A stretch of DNA of 64,000 nucleotides from Aquamicrobium sp. (GTDB lineage Bacteria; Pseudomonadota; Alphaproteobacteria; Rhizobiales; Rhizobiaceae), in the NCBI GenBank assembly GCA_019739225.1, contig JAHHDT010000005.1, positions 1,612,001-1,676,000 on the forward strand, given 5' to 3'. The translations under genes and the position numbers were made by a program. The notes under the pieces were generated by a model. The model saw nothing but the letters and a program-made list of their open reading frames with translations, was not told the origin of the DNA and did not search any database. Below are positions 9,497-18,068 of the stretch, one piece after another; the first letter of the stretch is position 1, and every line of letters starts with the position of its first letter.

Positions 9497-10093
9497 TCAG
9501 CGGGGCGTCAGTGACGCGAGTTCCGGAAAACGCTCGTCGAAGCGTTTGGCCCAGCGCGTCAGCTTCGAGCGGCCACGTTCCCATTTGCCGTCGAAGCGCA
9601 ATGCCAGGTAACCGAGCATCGCTCGCATGGCGATCTGTCCGCCGGTCGCCTTCTTGGTCATCTTCGGCGGGTTGGCGTTCAATGCGTCAAGCCCACGCTC
9701 GGCCTTCGCCCACTGTTTGTCGAGCCAGGGCTGGTGGACCATGTCTTCCGGACGGCTGCGTCGTTCGTAAACGTGAGCGAGCAGGCAGTCGCAGATGCCG
9801 TCGGCCAGCGCCTCCAGCCGTTCAGCCTCCAGCCGTTTCTGCGCGTTGCGAGGATACAGCGCATTGCCCGAGAGACGGTTGAGATACTGCGTGATGGCGC
9901 GGCTGTCGTAGACGGTCTCACCGTCGTCGGTGATCAGCACCGGGATTTTGCCTAGCGGATTGGCATCGATCAGTTGTGCCGGTTCGGCATTGGTGTCGAC
10001 CACCTTCGAATCGACTTCTATGCCGCACCACGCGGCGGCCATGCGAACCTTGGCGCTGTAGGGGGAGGCAGGTGAGTACAAGATGACGGGCAT
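9497..10093 (-). CDS. Glutathione S-transferase family protein
   Basis: 198 residues from MPVILYSPASPYSAKVRMA. N-terminal thioredoxin fold with an SPYSAKVR active-site loop (Ser rather than Cys), GKIPVLITDDG (cis-Pro) and the YDSRAITQYL gamma-glutamyl-binding motif; helical C-terminal domain. It resembles the YibF/YliJ-type bacterial GSTs, whose substrate is unknown. The frame extends eight codons upstream, but ATG 10093 with CGGAG 7-8 nt before it is the better start. It is convergent with the OMP gene across the terminator. Confidence 0.87.
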   Translation of the reverse strand: MPVILYSPASPYSAKVRMAAAWCGIEVDSKVVDTNAEPAQLIDANPLGKIPVLITDDGETVYDSRAITQYLNRLSGNALYPRNAQKRLEAERLEALADGICDCLLAHVYERRSRPEDMVHQPWLDKQWAKAERGLDALNANPPKMTKKATGGQIAMRAMLGYLALRFDGKWERGRSKLTRWAKRFDERFPELASLTPR

Positions 10094-10176
10094 GCGCGAA
10101 CTCCGGGAGCGATTCATCCGGCACAGACGCTATTGCTTCCGCAGGCGGGCATCAACGTATCAGCGTTGATCCAGCC

Positions 10177-10857
10177 TCAGCCGCCCGGCGCCGGCATCAG
10201 GGCGCGTGGCATCCAGCAGGCGCGCGCGTCAACTTCCGCGCACGGGCGGAATTCAAGATCCTTCGTCATGCAGATGCGCACCTCGCGCAGGAAGCGCCCG
10301 TCGCAGGTCACCGCGACGCCGTCCTCCGGCATTCCCGGATTGGCGGCTATGAAATCCGCCTCTACATCGTCTGGCTCCAGTTCCACGCGTTCGCTCATTC
10401 GGGCGAACCGGTCAGGCACCTCGATCCGTTTGCGCGCGGCGCGGACTACGGAGAAGTAGTCTTGCTGGCTCATGCCGGAGCACGAGCCGTGCTTGCGCCA
10501 TTGATGACCGACAAGCCCCGCGGACGGCATGATGTCGAGCATCTGTTGCACCGTCGCGTCGGGAACCCGAGCCGGTTCGGCGCTGTCGCAGAATTCCGGC
10601 CAGCCGCTTTCGAACTGTGGCCACAGGCCATGAACGACGAAAGCGTGATCGCGACCGGCGGCGCATTGCTGGCGGTTGGCGTCGGGTCCCTCGGCAGCGC
10701 AGTAGCTGGGCGACCAGGAGAGCGACAGGACGAAGAAATCGTACCCGTCACCCGTAGGCAGGTCCGGCTGCTGGGACGCGGATGGAGCGCAGGCGCTCGC
10801 AACCAGCAACACTGCCAGCAGCGGCGCCTGAATGATCCTGGCGTTGAAGATTACCAC
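10177..10857 (-). CDS. Ribonuclease T2 family protein (exported, GTG start)
   Basis: 226 residues. Both catalytic segments are present: CAS I HGLWPQ (about 93-98) and CAS II QWRKHGSCSG (about 143-152), each with its His; Trp, Lys and several Cys for disulfides fit too. RNase T2 enzymes cut single-stranded RNA through a 2',3'-cyclic intermediate and act outside the cytoplasm. An N-terminal hydrophobic run ends VASAC, so it may be a lipoprotein, though the lipobox is weak. The frame is open far upstream into the preceding gene. The GTG at 10857, overlapping that gene's TAA, gives a sensible signal sequence and is preferred. Co-transcribed with the Cys-containing exported protein upstream. Confidence 0.85.
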   Translation of the reverse strand: MVIFNARIIQAPLLAVLLVASACAPSASQQPDLPTGDGYDFFVLSLSWSPSYCAAEGPDANRQQCAAGRDHAFVVHGLWPQFESGWPEFCDSAEPARVPDATVQQMLDIMPSAGLVGHQWRKHGSCSGMSQQDYFSVVRAARKRIEVPDRFARMSERVELEPDDVEADFIAANPGMPEDGVAVTCDGRFLREVRICMTKDLEFRPCAEVDARACWMPRALMPAPGG

Positions 10858-11294
10858 TTTGCTGGGCGGAGGACCCGGCAGCGGCTGTTGTAGACGTTCC
10901 AGCGGTCGAAGCCCGATACGCAGAACTCGACATTGCTGCCGATGCCGGCGAAGCCCATCGGGCGTTCGATCAGGTACCAGACATCGCGGCTGTTTCCATC
11001 GGAAAGTGCAGCCGTTGCATGACAATAGCGCCTGTCGATCGGCCGCTCGGCATCGCTTGGCTGGTAGCGAGTCTCGCTGATCCGGTAGAAGTCGACGATG
11101 TCGACCTGCGGCAGCCGCGGCACGTGGCGCACCTGATGGCGGAAGCGATGGGTGATCTTGCTCAGCACCTTGTCGTTGCCGCAGATGCCGGGCTCGTCGA
11201 TGCGCACGGCAACCGGGTCGGCCGCCGACGCGACGACGATCGTTCCCGACAGAGCGAGCATCGAAGCCAGAAGCAGTCTGGCGAAACGGATCAT
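10851..11294 (-). CDS. Exported conserved hypothetical protein with four cysteines
   Basis: 147 residues, not assigned to a family. ATG 11294 is preceded by GGAGG at ideal spacing, which beats an in-frame ATG at 11420. A signal peptide (MIRFARLLLASMLALSG...) ends near ASA before ADPVAVRIDEPG. The mature part has four Cys (GICGN, RRYCHA, VEFCVSG, SRCRV), consistent with two periplasmic disulfides. The stop codon overlaps the GTG start of the RNase T2 gene, so the two are translationally coupled. A role linked to the RNase, such as an inhibitor, chaperone or partner, is only a suggestion from context. Confidence 0.8.
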   Translation of the reverse strand: MIRFARLLLASMLALSGTIVVASAADPVAVRIDEPGICGNDKVLSKITHRFRHQVRHVPRLPQVDIVDFYRISETRYQPSDAERPIDRRYCHATAALSDGNSRDVWYLIERPMGFAGIGSNVEFCVSGFDRWNVYNSRCRVLRPAKW

Positions 11295-11367
11295 TGGAGC
11301 CTCCGGCCGTGGTTGAGCGCGCGCGATTCCCGACGCCGCGGCAGTCTGGTCAAAGCGTTGCCGCTGG

Positions 11368-12216
11368 TCAAGCGGGAGTGAGCCAGACGGTTCCCGCCAG
11401 TGCTGACCGGTCTTCTGCAAGCACCTCGCGCAGCGCCGGCAGCAGCACCTTCAGTTCGTCCTCAAGGACATAGGGCGGGTTGACGACGATCATCCCCGTA
11501 CCATCGAAACGTGGTTCCGGCGAAGGCTGCCGCAGTTCGAAGACCACGTCCATGATCTTCGGTATGCCGGTCTGTTTCAGCATTTCGCGCATGGCCGTCA
11601 CCGCATTGTGGTCCTTGATGGGATACCACAGCGCGTAGGTGCCGCCCGGCCAGCGGCGATACGCCTTCTGCAGGCCATCCACGATGCGCTTGAATTCGCC
11701 TTCCTTCTCGAATGGCGGATCGACGATCACAAGCCCGCGCTTTTCCTTCGGCGGCACCTGCGAGCCCATGGCGAGCCAGCCGTCGAGTTCGATTACCCGC
11801 ACCTGCCAGTCGCCGGCAAAGCGTGTCCGCAGTGCGAAACAGTCATCCGGATGCAGCTCGATCGCGGTCAACCTATCGGCGCCGCGCAATAGCTGTTTCG
11901 TCAGCACAGGCGAGCCAGGATAGTAGCGGAATGGATGCCCGGCATTGAACGCGCGAACGGCATCGAGATAGGGAGCGGCCAGCGCGGCCGCGTCGTCGGG
12001 CAGCTTGGTGTCGAGAAGCCGGCCGATGCCGTTTCGCCATTCACCGGTTTTCTGCGCTTCTTCCGAAGACAGGTCATAGAGCCCGGTACCGGCATGCGTA
12101 TCGATCACACGGAATGCCCCCGGCTTGCGCTTGAGATATTCGATGATGCGCGTCAGCAGCAGGTGCTTCACCACGTCGGCGAAATTTCCGGCGTGATAGG
12201 CGTGGCGGTAGTTCAT
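11368..12216 (-). CDS. rlmJ: 23S rRNA (adenine2030-N6)-methyltransferase RlmJ
   Basis: 282 residues, the family's usual length. RlmJ methylates A2030 of 23S rRNA using SAM. Diagnostic N-terminus MNYRHAYHAGNFADVVKH; SAM-binding DTHAGTGLYDL near 40; catalytic IVDPPFE (the DPPY/F motif of N6-adenine methyltransferases) near 165; IVVNPPYVLE near the end. The start codon lies only 6 bp from a perfect 37-bp inverted repeat, and no Shine-Dalgarno sequence is visible, so the repeat has replaced or become part of the 5' leader. It is divergent from the molybdopterin oxidoreductase. Confidence 0.95.
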   Translation of the reverse strand: MNYRHAYHAGNFADVVKHLLLTRIIEYLKRKPGAFRVIDTHAGTGLYDLSSEEAQKTGEWRNGIGRLLDTKLPDDAAALAAPYLDAVRAFNAGHPFRYYPGSPVLTKQLLRGADRLTAIELHPDDCFALRTRFAGDWQVRVIELDGWLAMGSQVPPKEKRGLVIVDPPFEKEGEFKRIVDGLQKAYRRWPGGTYALWYPIKDHNAVTAMREMLKQTGIPKIMDVVFELRQPSPEPRFDGTGMIVVNPPYVLEDELKVLLPALREVLAEDRSALAGTVWLTPA

Positions 12217-12222
12217 CGGCGT

Positions 12223-12325
12223 CTGCGTCCGTCATCCTCGGGCTTGTCCCGAGGATCTGCCGCCTGACGGAAGTTCTGGCTGTCGAAACAGATCCTCGGG
12301 ACAAGCCCGAGGATGACGGACGCAG
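12223..12325. repeat. Perfect 37-bp inverted repeat (rhizobial palindromic element type)
   Basis: Arms at 12223-12259 and 12289-12325 are exact reverse complements over 37 bp, separated by a 29-bp spacer. Each arm also contains its own palindrome, CCTCGGGCTTGTCCCGAGG. Transcribed, the whole would fold into a very long hairpin or a cruciform. Such elements with a CTCGGG...CCCGAG core are scattered between genes in many Rhizobiales, probably as non-autonomous mobile repeats. This copy fills the divergent promoter region between rlmJ and the oxidoreductase. Confidence 0.9.
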
Positions 12326-12397
12326 GTGTTATGGCGCAATCGAAAGTCATGCGGCGGTCTCTACACTCTCGCTGCGAAAACCGATAGGTTCCACACC

Positions 12398-14503
12398 ATG
12401 AACCAGCATGCCAAAATCCGCACCGGCCATTCGGCCTGCCCGCACGATTGCCCGTCCACCTGCGCGCTCGATGTCGAACTCCTCGACGAGCGTACGATCG
12501 GGCGCGTTCACGGCGCCAAGGACAACAGCTACACCGCCGGCGTCATCTGCGCCAAGGTCGCGCGTTATGCCGAACGCATCCACCATCCTGACCGCCTCAC
12601 CAGGCCACTGATCCGCGCCGGGGCGAAAGGCGAGGGCGCCTGGAAGGAAGCGAGCTGGGAGGCCGCGCTTGACCTCGTCGCGGAGAAATTCATTGCGGCA
12701 GAGGAGAAATACGGCTCGGAGACCGTGTGGCCTTACTTTTATGCCGGCACCATGGGCCTCGTGCAGCGCGACGGCATAGAGCGGCTGCGCCACGCCAAGA
12801 AATATTCCGGCTTTTTCGGCTCGATCTGCACCAACCTTGCCTGGACCGGGTGGATGATGGGCACCGGCAAGCTCGCCGGCTCCGATCCGCGCGAGATGGC
12901 GAAGTCGGATTGCGTGGTGATCTGGGGCACCAACGCCGTCGTGACCCAGGTCAATGTGATGACCCATGCGATCAAGGCCCGCAAGGAGCGCGGCGCCAAG
13001 ATCGTCGTCATCGACATCTACGACAACGCCACCATGAAGCAGGCCGACATGGGCCTGATCCTCAAGCCCGGCACGGATGGCGCGCTTGCCTGTGCGGTCA
13101 TGCACGTGCTGTTCCGCGAGGGCATGGCGGACTGGGCCTATCTCGAGAAGTACACCGACGATCCGAAGGGGCTCGAGGCGCATCTGGCGACGCGCACGCC
13201 GCAATGGGCTTCCGACATCACCGGGCTTTCGGTGGAGGAAATCGAAGCCTTTGCACGGCTGATCGGAACGACGAAGAAGACGTTCTTCCGGCTGGGCTAC
13301 GGCTTCGCGCGCCAGCGCAACGGCTCGGTCAATATGCACGCGGCACTCTCGGTCGCCGCCGTCACCGGCTGCTGGCAATATGAGGGCGGCGGCGCGTTCC
13401 ACTCCAATTCCGGCGTGCTGAAGCTCGACACCCAGTTGCTGGAAGGCACCAGCCTGCGCGACCCGAACATCCGCCATCTTGACCATTCGCGCATCGGGCC
13501 GGTGCTGATGGGCCATGAGGACGCGCTCTATGGTGGGCCGCCAGTCACGGCGATGCTGATCCAGAACACCAATCCCGCAAACGTCGCGCCCGAGCAGCGG
13601 CTTGTGACGCAGGGCTTCCTTCGCGACGATCTCTTCACCTGCGTCCACGAACAGTTCATGACGGACACCGCGAAGCTGGCCGACGTCGTGTTGCCGGCAA
13701 CGATGTTCATGGAACATGACGACATCTACAAGGGCGGCGGCAACCAGCACGTCACACTCGGCCCAAAGCTGATCGAGCCGCCGGACGGTCCGCTTACCAA
13801 CCATTTCGTGATCGAGGAACTGGCGAAGCGACTTGGCGTCTCCAATCTGCCGGGCTTCGGCATGACGGAGCGCGAGCACATCGACGTCATGCTTGCTGCC
13901 AGGGGCCTCGGCACCTTCGAGACCTTCCGAGAGCAGCGCTGGGCGGACCTGCAGCCGCCCTTCGAGGACGCGCACTATATCAAGGGCTTCGGCCATGCCG
14001 ACGGAAGGTACCGCTTCCGGCCCGACTGGACCGGCCAGGCCGCGCCGAACCGCCCGCCGAAATCCATGGGCATCTTCGGCCCTCACCATCAATTGCCCGA
14101 GTTTCCGGACCATGTGGAGCTGATCGAGGTTGCCGACGAGGAGCACCCCTTCCGTCTCGCGACATCGCCGGCGCGCACCTTCCTCAATTCGAGCTTCACC
14201 GAGACGCCTGGATCGCGGAAGCGGGAAGGGCGGCCCGAACTGATGCTTCACCCGGACGATGCGGAAGCGCTGGGTGTTTCGGATGGCGGACGGGTCGAGA
14301 TCGGCAACACGCGCGGCGAGGTGGTGCTCCACGCGAAGCTGTTCGACGGCGTGCGGCGCGGCGTGGTGGTGGCGGAGGGCATCTGGCCGAACTCCGATCA
14401 CGAGCGCGGCGAGGGCATCAATGTGCTCACCGGCGCGGACGCCCCTGCACCTTATGGTGGTGCTGCTTTCCACGACAACAAGGTGTGGGTGAGGGCTCTC
14501 TGA
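12398..14503 (+). CDS. Molybdopterin-dependent oxidoreductase with N-terminal [4Fe-4S] motif
   Basis: 701 residues, DMSO-reductase superfamily. An N-terminal cluster motif CPHDCPSTC followed by GVICAK (Cys at about 13, 17, 21 and 49) binds [4Fe-4S]. A large Mo-bis-MGD-binding body follows (DCVVIWGTNAVVT, QNTNPANVAPEQ, DVVLPATMFMEHDD), then a C-terminal molydopterin dinucleotide-binding domain from about residue 580 (FRLATSPARTFLNSSF, MLHPDDAEALGV). There is no Tat signal, so it is cytoplasmic. Partner subunits are absent, so the electron route and substrate are unknown. It belongs to the uncharacterised single-subunit group often labelled molybdopterin oxidoreductase. ATG 12398 is used because homology begins at KIRTGHSACPHDC. 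Confidence 0.88.
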   Translation: MNQHAKIRTGHSACPHDCPSTCALDVELLDERTIGRVHGAKDNSYTAGVICAKVARYAERIHHPDRLTRPLIRAGAKGEGAWKEASWEAALDLVAEKFIAAEEKYGSETVWPYFYAGTMGLVQRDGIERLRHAKKYSGFFGSICTNLAWTGWMMGTGKLAGSDPREMAKSDCVVIWGTNAVVTQVNVMTHAIKARKERGAKIVVIDIYDNATMKQADMGLILKPGTDGALACAVMHVLFREGMADWAYLEKYTDDPKGLEAHLATRTPQWASDITGLSVEEIEAFARLIGTTKKTFFRLGYGFARQRNGSVNMHAALSVAAVTGCWQYEGGGAFHSNSGVLKLDTQLLEGTSLRDPNIRHLDHSRIGPVLMGHEDALYGGPPVTAMLIQNTNPANVAPEQRLVTQGFLRDDLFTCVHEQFMTDTAKLADVVLPATMFMEHDDIYKGGGNQHVTLGPKLIEPPDGPLTNHFVIEELAKRLGVSNLPGFGMTEREHIDVMLAARGLGTFETFREQRWADLQPPFEDAHYIKGFGHADGRYRFRPDWTGQAAPNRPPKSMGIFGPHHQLPEFPDHVELIEVADEEHPFRLATSPARTFLNSSFTETPGSRKREGRPELMLHPDDAEALGVSDGGRVEIGNTRGEVVLHAKLFDGVRRGVVVAEGIWPNSDHERGEGINVLTGADAPAPYGGAAFHDNKVWVRAL

Positions 14504-14536
14504 ATCGGGGTGGGGCAGGGCTCACGTCGCCGGGTT

Positions 14537-15058
14537 TCAGCCAAGCTCTTTCGGCGTGACGAACCCTTCGAGCATAGCCGCGGCAGGTCCGAGCGCCCGC
14601 CATGGTCCCTCGAAGCTGAAGCGCGCCAGCGCGGCAGTGGGAAACTTGGCTGACAGCCTCGCCATTTCCTCGTCGTGGCTTTCGCGGGAGGCGATAAGGG
14701 CGGCAAGTTCCTCCAGACCCGGATTGTGCCCGACGACGAGCAGGCAGCCCGCTTCGTCAGGGGCCGACCTGACGGCCTCCAGAATACGCGAGGCCGGCGC
14801 CTCGTAGATCGCCGGCACGAAGTCGCATGAAATGCCGTGCGGAAGCGCCGCGGCGACGAGTTCCCAGGTCTGTCGCGTCCTCAGCGCCGGCGAGATGAGC
14901 GCGTGGTCCGGCTTCCAGCCGCGCCGCGCCATCTCCTCGGCGATCCTGGGAGCCGCCTCTCGTCCACGCTTTGCCAGCGGCCGGTCGAAATCGTCGAGCG
15001 AAGGGTCGTCCCAGCTCGATTTCGCGTGGCGCAGCAGGAGCAGGCTTCTCTCCGTCAT
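14537..15058 (-). CDS. Histidine phosphatase family protein, SixA-like
   Basis: 173 residues. The phosphohistidine motif LLRHAKSSWDD sits at about 7-17, with DRPLAKRGREAA after it and VGHNPGLEEL near 118 carrying the second catalytic His. This short form matches SixA-type phosphatases, which act on phosphohistidine in HPt or phosphotransferase proteins, but small-molecule substrates cannot be excluded. ATG 15058 forms an ATGA overlap with the stop of the upstream DUF1801 gene, which decides the start over a longer frame. Two-gene leftward unit. Confidence 0.87.
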   Translation of the reverse strand: MTERSLLLLRHAKSSWDDPSLDDFDRPLAKRGREAAPRIAEEMARRGWKPDHALISPALRTRQTWELVAAALPHGISCDFVPAIYEAPASRILEAVRSAPDEAGCLLVVGHNPGLEELAALIASRESHDEEMARLSAKFPTAALARFSFEGPWRALGPAAAMLEGFVTPKELG

Positions 15059-15486
15059 GCCTTCTTGCGGCTGTGATAGGTCAGCGCCAGCGCGATGCAG
15101 TGCTTCAATTCGTCTTCCGGCAACGCGTCCGAGGCGCAAAAATGCATGGCGCGATTGCCCTCGAACGCGAAGCTGTCGGGATAGAGGCGCCGGAACGTCG
15201 CCACCAGATCGGTCTGGCAATGAAAATATATGGCGAAACGCTGCGGATCATCCCTGATCGCATCGATGCGGATCGTGCTGCCGCTGCGCGTTTGGGGGGT
15301 CAGATAGCTTGGCTGCCCCCATTTCAGCGTTTCTTCGATGTGGCCGACACCTGCCGTCTCCGCCGCGGTGTCGAAGATCAGGCGGCGCAGGTCCAGGAGT
15401 TTGTCCTGCGAAGGATGGGGGTAGCCGTCGAAAGTCGCGGCCACATCGGCATTGTCGAACTCTGGCGTCGTCTCTGTGTCAGGCAT
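15055..15486 (-). CDS. DUF1801 domain protein
   Basis: 143 residues. The DUF1801/YdhG-like pattern is clear: LLDLRRLIFDTAAE, then the conserved EETLKWGQPSYL near residue 52, and FAIYFHCQTDLV near 84. The fold is known but the biochemical role is not. Its TGA overlaps the ATG of the SixA-like phosphatase, so the two are likely made together. No membrane or export signal; cytoplasmic. Confidence 0.85.
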   Translation of the reverse strand: MPDTETTPEFDNADVAATFDGYPHPSQDKLLDLRRLIFDTAAETAGVGHIEETLKWGQPSYLTPQTRSGSTIRIDAIRDDPQRFAIYFHCQTDLVATFRRLYPDSFAFEGNRAMHFCASDALPEDELKHCIALALTYHSRKKA

Positions 15487-15559
15487 GGCCGGTCGCTTGT
15501 GACAAATCCGTTTCCGGCCATCCTACCGCATTGCTGCTGCCACTGCATGGCAGCAGTCT

Positions 15560-16258
15560 TCACGGCGTCATGCGGGCAAGGCTCTCGATGTCGACGGCTT
15601 CGCTGGCCGATCCAGGCGAAAGCAGGCTGCCCTCGGCGCTCACGCCGCTGAGCATGGCGCGGCCGTTCTCCATGCGCGCCTTGCCCTCGGCGACGAGACG
15701 CAGCGCCAGCGGATAGAGCTGGTGCTCCACGCCCAGCACGCGCGCGGCAAGCGCATCCGCGTCGTCGTTGGGCAGGATCGGCACGGCGGCCTGCGCGATG
15801 ATCGGGCCGCCATCCATTTCCGCCGTCACGAAGTGGACGGAACAGCCGTGGATTCGCATCCCTTCCTTGAGCGCGCGTTCATGGGTATCGAGACCCTTGA
15901 AAAGCGGGAGCAGCGAGGGGTGGATATTGATGAGGCGTCCGGCCCATTTCTCCGTAAACGCCGGTGAAAGCAGACGCATGTAGCCTGCAAGGCAGACGAT
16001 GTCGGCACGAAGCTCTCGCAGCTTGGCGTCCAGCGCTTCGTCCATCGCTGCCTTGTCGGCGTGGTCCGCCTTGGTGATGGCCACCGCCTCGATGTCCTGC
16101 GCCACGGCGACCGACAGGCCTTTAGCATCAGCCTTGTCGGCGATGACGCCGACAATCTCGGCCGGATAGGCAGGGTCGCCCGTCGCCTCGATCAGTGCGT
16201 TCATGTTCGAGCCGCGCCCCGAAATCAGGACGACAACGCGTTTGCGTGCGGTACTCAC
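15560..16258 (-). CDS. purN: Phosphoribosylglycinamide formyltransferase PurN (GTG start)
   Basis: 232 residues. PurN uses 10-formyl-THF to formylate GAR in the third step of purine synthesis. Phosphate-binding [13 protein letters not shown] is near residue 13, the folate/catalytic site [12 protein letters not shown] near 110 (Asn and His), and [13 protein letters not shown] near 140 holds the catalytic Asp. About 30 residues longer than E. coli PurN, with a C-terminal tail. The start is GTG at 16258, overlapping the purM stop as GTGA; family homology begins at [11 protein letters not shown], so the longer open frame upstream is a shadow of purM. Pathway neighbour purM is directly upstream. 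Confidence 0.95.
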   Translation of the reverse strand: MSTARKRVVVLISGRGSNMNALIEATGDPAYPAEIVGVIADKADAKGLSVAVAQDIEAVAITKADHADKAAMDEALDAKLRELRADIVCLAGYMRLLSPAFTEKWAGRLINIHPSLLPLFKGLDTHERALKEGMRIHGCSVHFVTAEMDGGPIIAQAAVPILPNDDADALAARVLGVEHQLYPLALRLVAEGKARMENGRAMLSGVSAEGSLLSPGSASEAVDIESLARMTP

Positions 16259-17319
16259 AGGCCAATTTCTCCACGATATACGACGCCGGCCTCGCGGCGC
16301 GGCATGATCCGTCCGATGGTCGTCACCTCCTCGCCCTGCTGAGCGAGAACGGCGGCGACCTGCGCGGCCTGGCCGGCAGCCACCACCATCACCATGCCGA
16401 TCCCGCAGTTGAAGGTGCGCATCATTTCCGTCGGGGCCACGCCGCCGGTCTTGGCAAGCCACGAAAATACCGGCGGTACGTCGATCGCGTCGAGGTCCAG
16501 CTCGGCTGCGAAATCCTTCGGCAGCACGCGGGGTATGTTTTCCGGAAATCCGCCACCGGTGATATGCGCCAGCGCCTTGATGCCGTGGGTCGAGCGGATC
16601 GCCGCGAGGACGGATTTGACGTAGATCCGTGTCGGCGTCAGCAGCGCCTCGCCAAGCGAGCGGTAACCGTCGAACGGCGCCTTGTCGTCCCACCCGATAC
16701 CCGAGGATGCCACGATGCGGCGAACCAGCGAGTAGCCGTTGGAATGAACGCCCGAGGAGGCGAGTCCCAAAACGATGTCGCCTTCGACGATGTCGTCGGT
16801 TGGCAGCAACTGCCCGCGCTCGGCCGCACCAACCGCAAATCCCGCAAGGTCGTAGTCGCCTTCGCTATACATGCCCGGCATCTCGGCTGTTTCCCCGCCT
16901 ATCAGCGCGCAGCCGGCTTGTCGGCAGCCTTCGGCAATCCCGCTGACGATGGCAGCGCCTTGGTCGGGGTCGAGCTTGCCGGTTGCGAAATAGTCGAGGA
17001 AGAACAGCGGCTCCGCGCCCTGTACGACGAGGTCGTTGACGCACATTGCGACGAGGTCGATGCCAACGGTATCGTGGCGGCCCGCCTCGATCGCGACCTT
17101 CAGCTTGGTGCCGACGCCGTCATTGGCAGCGATGAGGATGGGATCGCTGAAACCGGCGGCCTTGAGGTCGAACAGGCCGCCGAAGCCGCCGATCTCGCCG
17201 TCGGCGCCGGGCCTGCGCGTGGAGCGCACCATCGGCTTGATTTTTTCGACAAGCGCGTTGCCTGCGTCGATGTCGACGCCCGCATCGGCATAGGTGAGGC
17301 CGTTCTTACGTTCGCTCAT
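16255..17319 (-). CDS. purM: Phosphoribosylformylglycinamidine cyclo-ligase PurM
   Basis: 354 residues, standard length. It closes the imidazole ring to give AIR with ATP. Recognisable blocks: [20 protein letters not shown] at the start, [11 protein letters not shown] near 68, [11 protein letters not shown] near 140, [13 protein letters not shown] near 243, and [11 protein letters not shown] near 297. ATG 17319 is chosen because [14 protein letters not shown] matches family N-termini; the frame is open for 61 more codons upstream without homology. It is translationally coupled to purN (GTGA overlap) and divergent from the CDP-alcohol phosphotransferase, with about 200 bp between. Confidence 0.97.
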   Translation of the reverse strand: MSERKNGLTYADAGVDIDAGNALVEKIKPMVRSTRRPGADGEIGGFGGLFDLKAAGFSDPILIAANDGVGTKLKVAIEAGRHDTVGIDLVAMCVNDLVVQGAEPLFFLDYFATGKLDPDQGAAIVSGIAEGCRQAGCALIGGETAEMPGMYSEGDYDLAGFAVGAAERGQLLPTDDIVEGDIVLGLASSGVHSNGYSLVRRIVASSGIGWDDKAPFDGYRSLGEALLTPTRIYVKSVLAAIRSTHGIKALAHITGGGFPENIPRVLPKDFAAELDLDAIDVPPVFSWLAKTGGVAPTEMMRTFNCGIGMVMVVAAGQAAQVAAVLAQQGEEVTTIGRIMPRREAGVVYRGEIGL

Positions 17320-17519
17320 GGCTGCGCGCCCCGATCCTGATTCAAGGCGGGCTCTTCGCACGAAGCGACCGCGCGGGCAAGCACAAGCACGCCTGTGGAC
17401 AGGCAAGGGACGACTTAAACCGTGGATACGTGGACGGAGAAACGTGGCATCTTGATCGCAACGGCGGCCGCGATCATCTAACAGGCGCCGACGCAGCGCC
17501 ACGGGAGAGAATTGCAGGC

Positions 17520-18068
17520 GTGACCATACCCAATTTCATCACGATCTTCCGTTTCCTGCTCGTCCCGGCGGTCATTTGGTCATTGGTGACGGACAACAAG
17601 GAATGGGCGCTGGTCTGCTTCGTCGTCGCCGGCCTGTCCGACGGCATCGACGGCTTCATAGCGAGGCACTTCAACCAGAGGTCCGAACTCGGCGCCTATC
17701 TCGACCCGATGGCCGACAAGCTGCTCCTCGTCAGCGTCTTCGTCGTGCTGGGCTACATGGGCGAGCTGCCGCTCTGGCTGGTGATTGCCGCGGTCTCGCG
17801 CGACGCGCTGATCGTCGCCGCGGTGCTGCTTTCGAACCTGATGGGGAACCCGGTTGCGATGAAGCCGTTGTTCGTTTCCAAGGCGAACACCGCGGCGCAG
17901 ATCGTTCTGGCGATCGTCGTTCTCGCCGAATTGGCTTTCGACACCATGTTCGGTCCGGCTAGGTTGCTTCTGGTCATTGCTTCCGCCCTCTTGACCGTGG
18001 CTTCGGCGGCGGCCTATCTCGTGCAATGGCTGAGGCATATGGGCCGCTATGAACAAGCAGGAAGCTGA
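17520..18068 (+). CDS. CDP-alcohol phosphatidyltransferase family protein (GTG start)
   Basis: 182 residues, several hydrophobic helices. The family signature is complete: [20 protein letters not shown] followed by MADK at about 43-66. It is PgsA-like ([15 protein letters not shown] at the N-terminus) but distinct from the pgsA gene at 4.9 kb; the product could be phosphatidylglycerol phosphate, cardiolipin or another phospholipid. A GTG at 17520, 12 nt after GGGAGAG, begins exactly where homology starts and is preferred to an ATG at 17430. It overlaps the next gene by 20 bp, so it probably forms an operon with the AI-2E permease and hdaA. Confidence 0.85.
   Translation: MTIPNFITIFRFLLVPAVIWSLVTDNKEWALVCFVVAGLSDGIDGFIARHFNQRSELGAYLDPMADKLLLVSVFVVLGYMGELPLWLVIAAVSRDALIVAAVLLSNLMGNPVAMKPLFVSKANTAAQIVLAIVVLAELAFDTMFGPARLLLVIASALLTVASAAAYLVQWLRHMGRYEQAGS

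Noticed and set aside
12347-14473. A 708-codon leftward open frame opposite the molybdopterin oxidoreductase
   Set aside because: Shadow of a well-supported gene with cluster and Mo-site motifs; the antisense product is Arg/His/Leu-rich and has no recognisable domain.
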